Below are positions 1-7,676 of a stretch of DNA of 64,000 nt, piece by piece. The notes below the pieces were generated by a model. The model did not search any database. It saw nothing but the letters and a program-made list of their open reading frames with translations, and was not told where the DNA came from. Both the position numbers and the translations under genes were made by a program. Each line of letters starts with the position of its first letter. The stretch's first letter is position 1. The stretch is from DATEAV01 sp964575425 (GTDB lineage Bacteria; Chloroflexota; Anaerolineae; Anaerolineales; E44-bin32): positions 1 to 64,000 of the forward strand of contig CAZNRD010000013.1 in assembly GCA_964575425.1 (NCBI GenBank). Direction: 5' to 3'.

Positions 1-80
1 TGACCAGATCCGCCCCACACTCAGCGCTGAACCCTGATTGCTCTCTGCACGCCCAGTCGTGCGGTCTGCAATCGCTGAGC

Positions 81-968
81 CTAGCCCATTGCCGACAGGA
101 ACGCCTCGGCTGTGTCTGCGTCCGAGGCGCTGCCATAGAGATCGATCGTGAGCTGGCTAGTCGAGTGCCCGGCCATCCGCTGGGCGGCGTTGATCGGGAC
201 CCCGCGTTTCAGCCATCGCCTGACAGCCGTGTGTCGGATCATGTGAGGGTGAACCTTCACCCCCGCCCTTTCACCAAGGCGTCGCAGCACTTGCCGCAGG
301 CCATCGGGCCTCAGCCCAAACACCGACTCCCTCGAATCCCCCGGCGAGCACGCCTCGACCAGAAGCCTCCATGTTTCGAGAGTGCAGTACGTGACCCTCC
401 GCCGGTCGCCTTTTCCGTGGCGGACCCTCACCCGCACAAGGGCCGCATCAGGGGTGAAATCGCCCCATGTCAGGCGGCAGACCTCACCTCGGCGAAGTCC
501 AGTGTCCAACATCAGCTCGATGAGTACCCGGTCTCTTGGATCGCGACACGCTTTGCCCAGACGGTCGATCTCATCCTCCCTCAGATACTCGGGGTCAGGC
601 TTGGGCACTCTGGGCATCTGCATGACCGGCACGGCTTCCAAGACCCCCTCCCTGCCGCCGAAGTAGAGCAATGCGCGGACGACGCGGCTATATGCGTGCA
701 GCGTGCCCGGCGCTAGGCGCTGGCCTTTGCGCTTGTCCCTCGCTCGATTGCCAGTCAGCTGCAGCCAAGCCAGGAACGCGCGCAGGTGCCGCGCCTCGAA
801 GTCAGCCGGCACTACCCCTGACTCGGCGGCCCATAGTAGGAACCGCTCGATCCCGTACTGGTAGAACTCCAGCGAGCGATCTTTCAGTCCGTGCGCGCGC
901 CTGTCAGTGAGGAACTCGTCGACGAGCTGGGGCCAGGTGGTCGCCTTGAGGGCAGGCATTCCAGGCAT
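81..968 (-). CDS. Tyrosine recombinase (phage-type integrase, XerC/D-like)
   Basis: 295-residue site-specific recombinase that would cut and rejoin DNA through a 3'-phosphotyrosine. An N-terminal SAM-like core-binding domain spans roughly residues 10-105 and the catalytic domain roughly 125-290. The full catalytic set is visible: Arg159 in TGLRRGE, Lys186 in HGKGDRR, His242 and Arg245 in HPHMIRH, His268 in MAGHS and nucleophile Tyr278 in DLYG. It faces away from a tRNA-Lys whose 3' end lies about 110 nt upstream, the usual place for the integrase of a tRNA-targeting element. Length fits both XerC/D and small integrases; the tRNA position favours an element integrase, and the rest of the element would lie left of the window. 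Confidence 0.9.
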   Translation of the reverse strand: MPGMPALKATTWPQLVDEFLTDRRAHGLKDRSLEFYQYGIERFLLWAAESGVVPADFEARHLRAFLAWLQLTGNRARDKRKGQRLAPGTLHAYSRVVRALLYFGGREGVLEAVPVMQMPRVPKPDPEYLREDEIDRLGKACRDPRDRVLIELMLDTGLRRGEVCRLTWGDFTPDAALVRVRVRHGKGDRRRVTYCTLETWRLLVEACSPGDSRESVFGLRPDGLRQVLRRLGERAGVKVHPHMIRHTAVRRWLKRGVPINAAQRMAGHSTSQLTIDLYGSASDADTAEAFLSAMG

Positions 969-1077
969 TGATCCTCCGCCCGGAAGCCGCTTTCAAATTT
1001 CCATGACCTAGATCATGACCGAGGGGGCAAACCATCCTTGTCCCAGGAATCGGCCAATCTAGGACTTGAGGGCTTAG

Positions 1078-1151
1078 TGCTCCCAGGAGGGCTCGAACCT
1101 CCAGCCTTGCGCTTAAGAGGCGCCTGCTCTAGCCGGTTGAGCTATGGGAGC
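1078..1151 (-). tRNA. tRNA-Lys (anticodon CTT)
   Basis: A full 74-nt cloverleaf folds on the minus strand. The 7-bp acceptor stem GCTCCCA/TGGGAGC is perfect, the D stem is GCTC/GAGC, the anticodon loop is CTCTTAA (CTT, reads AAG) and the T stem is GGAGG/CCTCC with loop TTCGAGC. The anticodon stem has one mismatch at its base (27-43, G-A). CCA is not encoded after the discriminator A. It lies 2 nt downstream of a defective tRNA-Lys copy and shares that copy's promoter. Confidence 0.95.
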
Positions 1152-1153
1152 TT

Positions 1154-1211
1154 TGCCCCACTGTTCGCTAACTTAAGAGTCAGCTGCTCTGCCAAATTGA
1201 GCTAGTGGGCC
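1154..1211 (-). pseudogene. tRNA-Lys (CTT) relic lacking the T arm
   Basis: 58 nt on the minus strand that look like a tRNA-Lys with the variable loop and T arm removed. Acceptor halves GGCCCAC and GTGGGGC pair at six of seven positions, the D arm (GCTC/GAGC) is intact, and the anticodon stem GCTGA/TTAGC closes a loop containing CTCTTAA plus one extra G. Only about five bases (GAACA) join the anticodon stem to the 3' acceptor strand, where roughly 20 or more are expected. A good promoter lies just upstream. It is most simply a decayed or deletion-damaged copy; a functional armless tRNA would be unusual for a bacterium. Confidence 0.75.
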
Positions 1212-1222
1212 GTGCGCAGCGA

Positions 1223-1250
1223 ATTATACCAGCGCAGATGGCATCGTCAA
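1223..1250 (-). promoter_or_regulatory. Sigma-70-type promoter of the tRNA-Lys pair
   Basis: Minus-strand -35 TTGACG (1245-1250) and -10 TATAAT (1223-1228) are separated by 16 nt. Transcription would start around 1215, a few bases before the 5' end of the tRNA-Lys relic, and would run through the intact tRNA. The -35 overlaps the stop codon of the YdcF-like gene. Confidence 0.75.
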
Positions 1251-2050
1251 CCGCCGCCCCGCAGCCAGCCCCGCAGCCCGTAGTACACCAGCGCAATCAC
1301 CTCCCGCAGCGCCACCTTGCTCGCCTCCAGCGCTTCGAGGTCCGGCTGCAGCGGGAACGACGACAGCGGAAACGTTTCGGAATGCTGCGCCGCGACCGAC
1401 GGCATCGGCTCCAGCCCCACCGCCCGAAACGCCCTCAGCGCCCGCGGCATGTGCGTCGGCGAGGTGACCAGCACGAAGCGCTCGAGCCCTTGCTCCTCCA
1501 GCATCGGCCTCAGCGCCACGGCCTGCCCGCGCGTGTTCTGCGAGACAGTCTCCAACAGGATCCGCTCCGCCGGCACCCCAAGCTGCATCAACGCCAGACG
1601 CATAGCCTGGCTTTCCGCTGACCCTCCACGCAGCAATTCCGACGACCCGCCCGAGGCAATCACCCAAGGCTCATCCATCAGCCGATACAACCGTGCCCCC
1701 TCGATCGCTCGCAGCGCGCTCGAGTCGCTCACGATCTGGATCTCCCCGCCCGGCGCGCGGTGCGTCACGCTGCCGCCCCCCAGCACAACGATCGCCTCGA
1801 CTCCCACCAACTCCTCCGGGTCGGCAATCGACTCGAACTCGCGCCCCAAGGCCGCCTCCAGATTGCCAGCCACCAGCGGCGTGCTCATCAACCAGTACCC
1901 CGCCGCCAGAACGGCCAGCCAGCCACGACCCCACGCCCGCGCCCGGCGACCCCCAAACAACGCAACCACGCCCAGCGTCACGCCCAACAGCAGAAAGCTG
2001 AGCGACCCCGGGAGCATGAACCCCTTGACGAAATCGGCTGCACCTTCCAC
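1247..2050 (-). CDS. YdcF/SanA-like DUF218 membrane protein
   Basis: 267-residue protein with hydrophobic N-terminal segments (about residues 12-30 and 40-58) followed by a DUF218 domain starting at the V-V-L-G-G-G strand. DUF218 proteins such as YdcF, SanA and ElyC are envelope-associated; their biochemical role is poorly known and is linked to peptidoglycan or polysaccharide metabolism in some species. I chose the GTG at 2050 because AAGGAGC sits 8 nt before it; an ATG at 2017 is the alternative. The open frame continues upstream, but that part is antisense to the next gene and looks non-coding. Confidence 0.8.
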   Translation of the reverse strand: MEGAADFVKGFMLPGSLSFLLLGVTLGVVALFGGRRARAWGRGWLAVLAAGYWLMSTPLVAGNLEAALGREFESIADPEELVGVEAIVVLGGGSVTHRAPGGEIQIVSDSSALRAIEGARLYRLMDEPWVIASGGSSELLRGGSAESQAMRLALMQLGVPAERILLETVSQNTRGQAVALRPMLEEQGLERFVLVTSPTHMPRALRAFRAVGLEPMPSVAAQHSETFPLSSFPLQPDLEALEASKVALREVIALVYYGLRGWLRGGG

Positions 2051-2156
2051 GGACCTCGCTCCTTGCCCGCCGCCTGGGCAGGCCCGACAAGGATACCGCA
2101 CTTCCCCGCGGAGAGGCGGGAAAGACGGGCCACCTGCAGCCAGGCCCTTGCCGGTA

Positions 2157-2162
2157 TATAAT
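2157..2162 (+). promoter_or_regulatory. Candidate -10 element (TATAAT)
   Basis: Perfect TATAAT about 30 nt before the ATG at 2193, in the divergent gap shared with the YdcF-like gene. No convincing -35 is visible. It would drive the coiled-coil protein and the small GTPase behind it. Confidence 0.5.
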
Positions 2163-2192
2163 GGGGCCAGTTCGCCCCCGGAGGGGAACTCG

Positions 2193-2882
2193 ATGCAACG
2201 CTGGCTCCGCAGGCTCCTCGGCGGGGAGCCCCCCACTAGACCGACTCCGCGCCCCACGTCAAGGCCTACCGACCAGGCTTCAGCCGCCCAGGCGCGCACA
2301 TACCTCGAGCGGGTCCAGCAGAAGATCAACCGGCTGGCGGAGGAGTTCGCCTCCGGCACCATCAACCGCACCCAGTTCAACCAGCTCTTCGAGCACTACC
2401 AGAACGAGAAACGAACCATCGAAACCTGGCTCGAGACTGCGCCCTACTCCGATGACTGGAAACAGGCAGCCACCGAGGGCAAGAGCGTCATCATCCGCCG
2501 CCAGCATACGGCGACCGTGCTCGGCTACGCCGTCTACGAGAACGATTCCGGGATGCCCCTTGAAACGATCGGGCGCTTCGAATTGGATCCCGCCCTCGCC
2601 GTCCCGATGCTCTCCTCCTACCGCGCCGCCACCAGAGAGATCTTCGGCGCCGGCCTGCAGTCCACCCAGATCGAGGGCGGGCGCTGGCTGTGCTTCGTTC
2701 AGGGTGAGTTCACCACCCTGATGGCCCTCTTCTCGACCGAGCCAGCCACCAAACAGCTCCAGTCCCTCGAGGAACTTCACCGCCTCTTCGAGCAGGCGAA
2801 CCGCCCCTACCTCCAGTCCCCGCCGATCAACCCCCAGGCCCTGGTCTTCCCCCACGCGCAATTCCTCGGGAGCCGGGGCTGA
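2193..2882 (+). CDS. Coiled-coil protein, likely partner of the adjacent small GTPase
   Basis: 229-residue protein I cannot assign to a named family. Residues 1-38 are rich in Pro, Arg and Thr and probably disordered; residues 40-90 read as an amphipathic helix or short coiled coil; residues 95-225 alternate predicted strands and helices. By eye this last part (a strand-helix-strand unit ending in TTLMALFS, then a long helix) could be a profilin-like fold of the roadblock/longin type, common in partners of bacterial small GTPases; this is inference. The start has GGAGGGG 7 nt upstream. The stop lies 16 nt before the GTPase start, so the two probably form a two-gene operon. Confidence 0.65.
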   Translation: MQRWLRRLLGGEPPTRPTPRPTSRPTDQASAAQARTYLERVQQKINRLAEEFASGTINRTQFNQLFEHYQNEKRTIETWLETAPYSDDWKQAATEGKSVIIRRQHTATVLGYAVYENDSGMPLETIGRFELDPALAVPMLSSYRAATREIFGAGLQSTQIEGGRWLCFVQGEFTTLMALFSTEPATKQLQSLEELHRLFEQANRPYLQSPPINPQALVFPHAQFLGSRG

Positions 2883-2898
2883 TTTCGGTGCGCCGCTG

Positions 2899-3414
2899 AT
2901 GACGGGCAGCATCCCGGTCCTCAAAGTCCTCGTCGTCGGCGACGGCAACGTGGGAAAGACCTCCCTCGTCCGCCGCTACTGCCAGGGCATGTTCGCCGAC
3001 TCGCGCATCGCCACCATCGGCGTCGACTTCCAGACGCAGGTGGTCAAACTGCCCGAAGGCGAAGTCAAACTCTCCATCTGGGACCTGGCGGGGCAGGAGC
3101 GCTTCGCCGTGATGCGCCCGGGCTTCTACAAGGGCGGCCGCTCTGCAGCCCTGATCTACGACGTCACCGACCCCACCACCCTGGCCGACCTCGCCCAGTG
3201 GCGTAAAGAACTGGCGGCGGTCATCCCGAGCGTCCCGCTGCTCGTCGTTGGCAACAAGATCGACCTACCGCGCGCTCAGCCGCCCGACGGGGCCAAGGCC
3301 TTCGCCGAGTCGATCGGCGCACGCTACCTCGAGACCAGCGCCGCCACCGGCGAGGGAGTCACTCAACTCTTCGAGGCTCTCGCGCGCCTCGGCTGGGGCT
3401 TGTCCCTCGCCTGA
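2899..3414 (+). CDS. Rab/Ras-like small GTPase
   Basis: 171-residue single-domain GTPase strikingly like eukaryotic Rab proteins. All G motifs are intact: P-loop GDGNVGKTS (residues 14-22), switch I Thr39 in TIGVDF, switch II WDLAGQE (61-67, including the Gln equivalent to Ras Gln61), NKID (119-122) and ETSA (145-148). There is no C-terminal cysteine for lipidation and no membrane segment, so any membrane contact would need a partner. In bacteria such GTPases (MglA and Rup-type families) control polarity, motility or signalling, often with a roadblock-domain partner. The role here is unknown. The ATG has only a weak ribosome-binding site and may depend on translation of the preceding gene. 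Confidence 0.85.
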   Translation: MTGSIPVLKVLVVGDGNVGKTSLVRRYCQGMFADSRIATIGVDFQTQVVKLPEGEVKLSIWDLAGQERFAVMRPGFYKGGRSAALIYDVTDPTTLADLAQWRKELAAVIPSVPLLVVGNKIDLPRAQPPDGAKAFAESIGARYLETSAATGEGVTQLFEALARLGWGLSLA

Positions 3415-3438
3415 CCTCGCGCCGCGGCGGAACGAAGG

Positions 3439-3447
3439 TGCTAGAAT
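3439..3447 (+). promoter_or_regulatory. Extended -10 promoter, possibly leaderless
   Basis: TGCTAGAAT matches the extended -10 pattern TGnTATAAT. It ends 8 nt before the ATG at 3456, which lacks a Shine-Dalgarno sequence, so the transcript of the thioredoxin-like gene may begin at or very near its start codon. Confidence 0.5.
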
Positions 3448-3455
3448 CGTCGGCG

Positions 3456-4478
3456 ATGGAGCTCGAGCCGCCGCTCGTCCGGGCGCCGGAGTTCCCGGAA
3501 GCCGACTGGATCAACACGGCCTCTCCGCTCACGCTGGCAGGGCTGCGCGGCCAGGTCGTCCTGGTCGACATCTGGGATTTCACCTGCGTGAATTGCCTGC
3601 GCACCCTCCCCTACCTGAGAGCCTGGCATGACCGCTACAGCGAATCCGGCCTCGTTCTGGTCGGTGTTCACGCGCCGCAGTTCCGCTTCGGCTGGAGCCT
3701 CGACCAGGTGCGGGCCGCGGTCGGTCGGCTCGGCATACGCTGGCCCGTCATCCTCGACAATGAGCATCGCTTGTGGAACGCCTACGCCAACGCCGTCTGG
3801 CCGAGCCTGTATCTGCTCGATGCCGCCGGCTACATCCGCTTCCGCCATCAGGGCGAGGGCAACTACGCCGCCATCGAGAGGGCGATCCAGCGGCTGCTCT
3901 CCGAAAGCGGGCAGCCCGTTCCCTTTGATCAACCGGTGCCGCCCGTCCGACCCGAAGACGCCCCAGGGGCCCTCTGCCCGCCCACCACGCCGGAATTGCA
4001 CATGGACGCCATCGGCAATCGTGGCCCCCTGGCAACCGTTCCCACGCTTTTTGAAGCGCCCTCGCGCCGCAGCGAGGGCCATTTCTACCTGGAAGGGCTG
4101 TGGCGTGCAGTCGATGAAGGTTGGGTGCTGTCGGGCGAGAAGGGCGAGGTCATCCTGCCCTACCACGCCGCCAGCGTCAACGCCGTACTCGCCGCCTCAC
4201 CCGACCCCGTGGACTTCGCCCTCAGCCTGTTCAATCCCGTGGAGGTCCAACTCATCCAAGACAACCTTCCGCTCCCCAAGGATCACTTCGCCGAGGATGT
4301 CTTTCTGGCCGAAGGCCAGGCTCGGGTGAGGGTCGATGTGCCGAGGCTGTACGCTCTGGTCCGGAACCCGGACGTGCAGCGGAGGGAGCTGCGGCTGCAG
4401 GTGCGCGGCCAGGGTCTGACACTCTACGCGTTCTCCTTCGGCTCGTGCGTTCGCGACCCCCTCCGCACGATGGAGTAG
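3456..4478 (+). CDS. DipZ-like thioredoxin protein (TlpA/redoxin domain plus DipZ C-terminal domain)
   Basis: 340-residue protein. Residues 15-150 form a thioredoxin/redoxin domain with redox motif CVNC followed by LRTLPYL, as in DipZ/TlpA proteins. Residues 180-340 resemble the C-terminal module of DipZ: a segment like GEVILPYHAASVN, then VDVPRLYALV, then LTLYAFSFGSCV. Unlike DipZ it has no CcdA-type membrane part and no obvious signal peptide, so it is probably cytoplasmic and must get electrons elsewhere. It likely reduces or oxidises protein thiols; the substrate is unknown. An in-frame GTG at 3438 is an alternative start, but it lies under the proposed promoter. Confidence 0.75.
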   Translation: MELEPPLVRAPEFPEADWINTASPLTLAGLRGQVVLVDIWDFTCVNCLRTLPYLRAWHDRYSESGLVLVGVHAPQFRFGWSLDQVRAAVGRLGIRWPVILDNEHRLWNAYANAVWPSLYLLDAAGYIRFRHQGEGNYAAIERAIQRLLSESGQPVPFDQPVPPVRPEDAPGALCPPTTPELHMDAIGNRGPLATVPTLFEAPSRRSEGHFYLEGLWRAVDEGWVLSGEKGEVILPYHAASVNAVLAASPDPVDFALSLFNPVEVQLIQDNLPLPKDHFAEDVFLAEGQARVRVDVPRLYALVRNPDVQRRELRLQVRGQGLTLYAFSFGSCVRDPLRTME

Positions 4479-4483
4479 ACCCA

Positions 4484-5443
4484 ATGCTGCGTGCTGTGCT
4501 GCTCTACCTCTCAAAGGCCCCCTGGGCGCGCCGGATCGTCACCCGCTGGAGAGTCGCCCGGCGGGTCGCGGCCCGGTTCGTCGCCGGCGATCGCCTGGAC
4601 GAGGCGGTGGAGGCGGTGCGGGCGCTCAACGCGCGCGGCCTCCTTGCCACGCTCGATCACCTTGGCGAGAACGTCACCAACGCCGAAGAGGCCCGCCGCG
4701 CCGCCGACGACTACGTGGTGCTGATGGACCGCATCTGCCAGTCCGGCATCCAGTCGAATGCCTCCCTCAAGCTCACCCAGCTTGGCCTGGCCGTCGACTA
4801 CGACCTGTGTCTGGACAACATGCGGCGCCTGCTCCACCGTGCTGCCGAATGCGGCATGTTCATCCGCATCGACATGGAAGACTCGGCCGCCGTCGACCGC
4901 ACGCTGCGCCTCTACCACACCCTCAAGGGCGAAGGCCTGATCAACACCGGCGTCGTCATCCAGTCCTACCTCTACCGCAGCGAGCAGGATGTGAAGGAGC
5001 TGCTGGCCGAAGGCGCCCGCATCCGCCTCTGCAAGGGCGCCTACAAGGAGCCGCCGGAGGTGGCCTTCCCGCGCAAGGCCGACGTGGACGCGAACTTCGA
5101 CCGCGTGGCAGCCATGATGATCGACAACGCGCTGGCCGCCGGCGGCGCCCCCGGCAGCGAGGACGGCCGCTACCCGCCCCTCACCGCCATCGCCACCCAC
5201 GACCCGCGGCGCATCCAGTTCGCCAGGGACTACGCCGCTCGCGTGGGCTTGCCCAAGCAGGCGCTCGAATTCCAGATGCTCTACGGCATCCGCTCCGACC
5301 TGCAGCAGGCCCTGGCGCGGGAGGGATATCCCGTGCGCGTGTATGTGCCATACGGTACGGAGTGGTATCCCTACACGATGCGGCGCTTGGCGGAGCGGCC
5401 GGCAAACGTCTGGTTCTTCGTCTCGAACTTCTTCCGCGGCTGA
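4484..5443 (+). CDS. Proline dehydrogenase
   Basis: 319-residue FAD enzyme oxidising L-proline to 1-pyrroline-5-carboxylate, of the short monofunctional type (Thermus/Deinococcus-like) without the P5C dehydrogenase domain of PutA. Family signatures include SLKLTQLG, the RIDME segment, RLCKGAYKEP (FAD and substrate contacts) and the C-terminal VPYGTEWYPYTMRRLAERPAN block with its conserved substrate-binding arginines. The start lies 5 nt after the thioredoxin stop, so the two are probably co-transcribed. No P5C dehydrogenase is visible in the window. Confidence 0.9.
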   Translation: MLRAVLLYLSKAPWARRIVTRWRVARRVAARFVAGDRLDEAVEAVRALNARGLLATLDHLGENVTNAEEARRAADDYVVLMDRICQSGIQSNASLKLTQLGLAVDYDLCLDNMRRLLHRAAECGMFIRIDMEDSAAVDRTLRLYHTLKGEGLINTGVVIQSYLYRSEQDVKELLAEGARIRLCKGAYKEPPEVAFPRKADVDANFDRVAAMMIDNALAAGGAPGSEDGRYPPLTAIATHDPRRIQFARDYAARVGLPKQALEFQMLYGIRSDLQQALAREGYPVRVYVPYGTEWYPYTMRRLAERPANVWFFVSNFFRG

Positions 5444-5533
5444 TAGGCGGTCGCCAGCAGGTCGCGCCAGCCCCTGCCAGGGTCGGCGCTCGCCGCCGCG
5501 CATGGTATCCTTGGGGGGCTGGAAGGAGGCGCG

Positions 5534-6265
5534 GTGGAACTGCACGATCGCATCGCCCTGGTCACCGGAGGTGCCCATCGCGTCGGGCGGGCCATCGCCC
5601 TCGCCCTGGCGGAGCGCGGCAGCCACCTGGTCATCCACTACCACTCCGCTCGGGAGGCCGCAGCCGAGACGGTGGTCGAAATCCGCACCATGGGCCGCCG
5701 CGCCGTCTCCGTCCAGGCCGACCTCTCCACCTCCAGCGGCGTGACCGCTCTCTTCCGCGTGGTCGATGAGACCTTCGGCGGGCTGGACGTGCTCGTCAAC
5801 TCGGCCGCCGTTCTGCTTCCGAAAGACCTGCTCGAGGTCAGCGATGAGGGCTGGCGCCAGACCGTCGGCCTCAACCTCAAAGGCTCCTCCTTCTGCCTGC
5901 AGCAGGCCGCGCTGCGCATGCGCTCGCGCGGCGGCGGAGCCGTCGTCAACATCTCCGACCTCGCCGGCCGTCGGCCCTGGAAGCGATTCCCCTTGCATTC
6001 GATCAGCAAGGCCGGCGTCGAGATGCTCACCCAGGTGGCCGCCCTCTCCCTCGCGCCCGACATCCGCGTCAACGCCGTCGCTCCCGGGCCCGTCCTCAAG
6101 CCTGTCGGCATGAACGATTCCCGCTGGCAGAAGATCGCCTCCGACCTCCCTCTGCGCCGCCCCGGCACGCCGCAAGACGTTGCCCGCGCCGTCCTCTTCC
6201 TGCTCGAGAACGACTACATCACCGGCGAGACGCTGGTGGTGGATGGCGGCGGGCAGTGGGTGTGA
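5534..6265 (+). CDS. SDR-family oxidoreductase with His in place of the catalytic Tyr
   Basis: 243-residue classical short-chain dehydrogenase related to FabG and pteridine reductase. The NAD(P)-binding TGGAHRVG motif (11-18), VNSAA (the NNAG equivalent), Asn114 and Ser141 are present. The active-site Y-x-x-x-K is H-x-x-x-K (His155, Lys159, within LHSISKAG), so the usual proton donor is missing. The codon is a clear CAT. It may be non-catalytic, use another acid, or have a different reaction. GTG start with AAGGAGG about 6 nt upstream. Confidence 0.85.
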   Translation: MELHDRIALVTGGAHRVGRAIALALAERGSHLVIHYHSAREAAAETVVEIRTMGRRAVSVQADLSTSSGVTALFRVVDETFGGLDVLVNSAAVLLPKDLLEVSDEGWRQTVGLNLKGSSFCLQQAALRMRSRGGGAVVNISDLAGRRPWKRFPLHSISKAGVEMLTQVAALSLAPDIRVNAVAPGPVLKPVGMNDSRWQKIASDLPLRRPGTPQDVARAVLFLLENDYITGETLVVDGGGQWV

Positions 6266-6278
6266 GGCTCCACATCCC

Positions 6279-6755
6279 ATGAGCGAGACTCCCATGCCCA
6301 CCGAACATCGACCTCTTGAGCGAACGAAGAGGCCGTCGATCCCGGACTTGTTCGTCCGACCGCTGGAACGCGAGGACGCCGAAGGTCTCACCCGATGGCC
6401 CGCCCTGCGCGACATCGACCCTCTGCTGCGCCGCTTCGGCCTGGCGGAGGTCGTGCGGATGACGCCCGAGGCGGCACCGAGGCTTCGCTGCCGCGCCTCG
6501 GCCGATGAGGTCTGGGCGCTCCTCGAGGGCCAGGTCGAGTTCCTGTGGCAGGACCTCCGGCCGGGGTCTCCCTCGCACTGCCGGCAGCACCGACTGACAG
6601 CAACTACCCCGGTGCTCGTGCTGGCGCCGTTCGGCGTTGCCTTTGGCCTGCGTGCCATCGACGGACCCGCCCTGCTGCTGCGCCTCGCCACTCACACCGA
6701 CGACGACCCCGAAGCCTCTGGAGATCAGGAGCTGCCGTGGCCGAACCCAGGGTGA
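6279..6755 (+). CDS. Cupin-fold protein of unknown substrate
   Basis: 158-residue protein that reads as a RmlC-like cupin: a strand-rich core with SADEVWALLEGQVEFLWQDL in the position of the first cupin motif and VLVLAPFGVAFGLRA in the second. The metal-binding His residues of metal-dependent cupins are mostly absent, so it may bind a sugar nucleotide or act as a non-metal isomerase or sensor. It follows the SDR gene by 13 nt and overlaps the UbiA-like gene by 19 nt, which suggests an operon. Family assignment is tentative. Confidence 0.6.
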   Translation: MSETPMPTEHRPLERTKRPSIPDLFVRPLEREDAEGLTRWPALRDIDPLLRRFGLAEVVRMTPEAAPRLRCRASADEVWALLEGQVEFLWQDLRPGSPSHCRQHRLTATTPVLVLAPFGVAFGLRAIDGPALLLRLATHTDDDPEASGDQELPWPNPG

Positions 6756-7672
6756 ATCGTCCGCTGCGCTGGCTCTGGCTCTTTGTCAGGCTGAGCCGTC
6801 CGCACTTCCTGCTCAGCGGCGCCCTGCTCTTCGGCCTGGGCGCATCCATCGCCCACTATCTCCACTACCCGATCTCCGGGCGTGTCTACGCTTTGGGGCA
6901 GGCGATCGTCTGCCTGATCCAGCTCATGGCCCAGTACCTCAACGAGTACTTCGACGCCCCGGATGACCTGGCGAGCGCGCAGCGCTCCTTCCTCACTGGC
7001 GCAAGCGGCGCCCTCGGCCCGGAGGCGCTGCCGCGGCGCACCGCCCTCTACGCCGCTGCCGCGTGCCTCACCGCGGCTGCCACCCTGGCCTCGGTCTTGC
7101 TCGTACATGAGAGGGTGTCGCTGGCGGCCTGGCTCATCCTGCTCCTCGGCTTCCTGGCGGCCTACTTCTACAGCGCTCCTCCTCTCCGGTTGGCCACTTC
7201 GGGATACGGTGAACTGACCGCCTCGCTCCTGGTCGCGGGCCTCGTGCCGGCGTTCGCCTTCAACCTGCTGACGGGAAGCTTCGACCGCCTGCTGGTTCTG
7301 AGCTGCGCCCCCCTGGTCGCGCTCCACTTCGCCATGCTCCTGGCCTTCTCGCTCAACCAGTACGTCGCCGATTCCCGCTCCGGGAAGCGGACCCTGATGA
7401 TTCGCCTCGGCTGGTCGACAGGGATGCGCCTGCATGACCTCTGCATCGCTCTCGCAGTTCTCGCCTTCGTCGTCGGGGGTTTCGACGACCTGCCCCGCCG
7501 CGTTGCTCTCGGCGCGCTGATCGCCCTGCCCCTCGGCCTGGCCCAGGTGTGGCAGATGGCCCGCATCCGCGCCGGTTTTCGCCCACAGTGGCGCGCCCTA
7601 ACCATCAACGCTGTGGGGCTGTTTCTCCTTGCTTCGTACCTTGAGATGGTAGGATTCCTGCTCTCCGGGTGA
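6737..7672 (+). CDS. UbiA-family prenyltransferase (MenA-like)
   Basis: 311-residue polytopic membrane enzyme with about eight or nine hydrophobic helices. The first Asp-rich motif is NEYFDAPDD, which binds the prenyl diphosphate through Mg, and the second is ADSRSGKRTL. Order and spacing resemble MenA (1,4-dihydroxy-2-naphthoate prenyltransferase) of menaquinone synthesis, though other UbiA acceptors are possible. Start GTG at 6737 has AGGAG about 6 nt upstream and overlaps the cupin gene. No other menaquinone gene is nearby. Confidence 0.8.
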   Translation: MAEPRVNRPLRWLWLFVRLSRPHFLLSGALLFGLGASIAHYLHYPISGRVYALGQAIVCLIQLMAQYLNEYFDAPDDLASAQRSFLTGASGALGPEALPRRTALYAAAACLTAAATLASVLLVHERVSLAAWLILLLGFLAAYFYSAPPLRLATSGYGELTASLLVAGLVPAFAFNLLTGSFDRLLVLSCAPLVALHFAMLLAFSLNQYVADSRSGKRTLMIRLGWSTGMRLHDLCIALAVLAFVVGGFDDLPRRVALGALIALPLGLAQVWQMARIRAGFRPQWRALTINAVGLFLLASYLEMVGFLLSG

Positions 7673-7676
7673 GACC

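Noticed and set aside
4511..6691. A 726-codon open frame on the minus strand
   Set aside because: It is antisense to proline dehydrogenase, the SDR and the cupin genes; open antisense frames are expected at this GC level and it has no domain signature.
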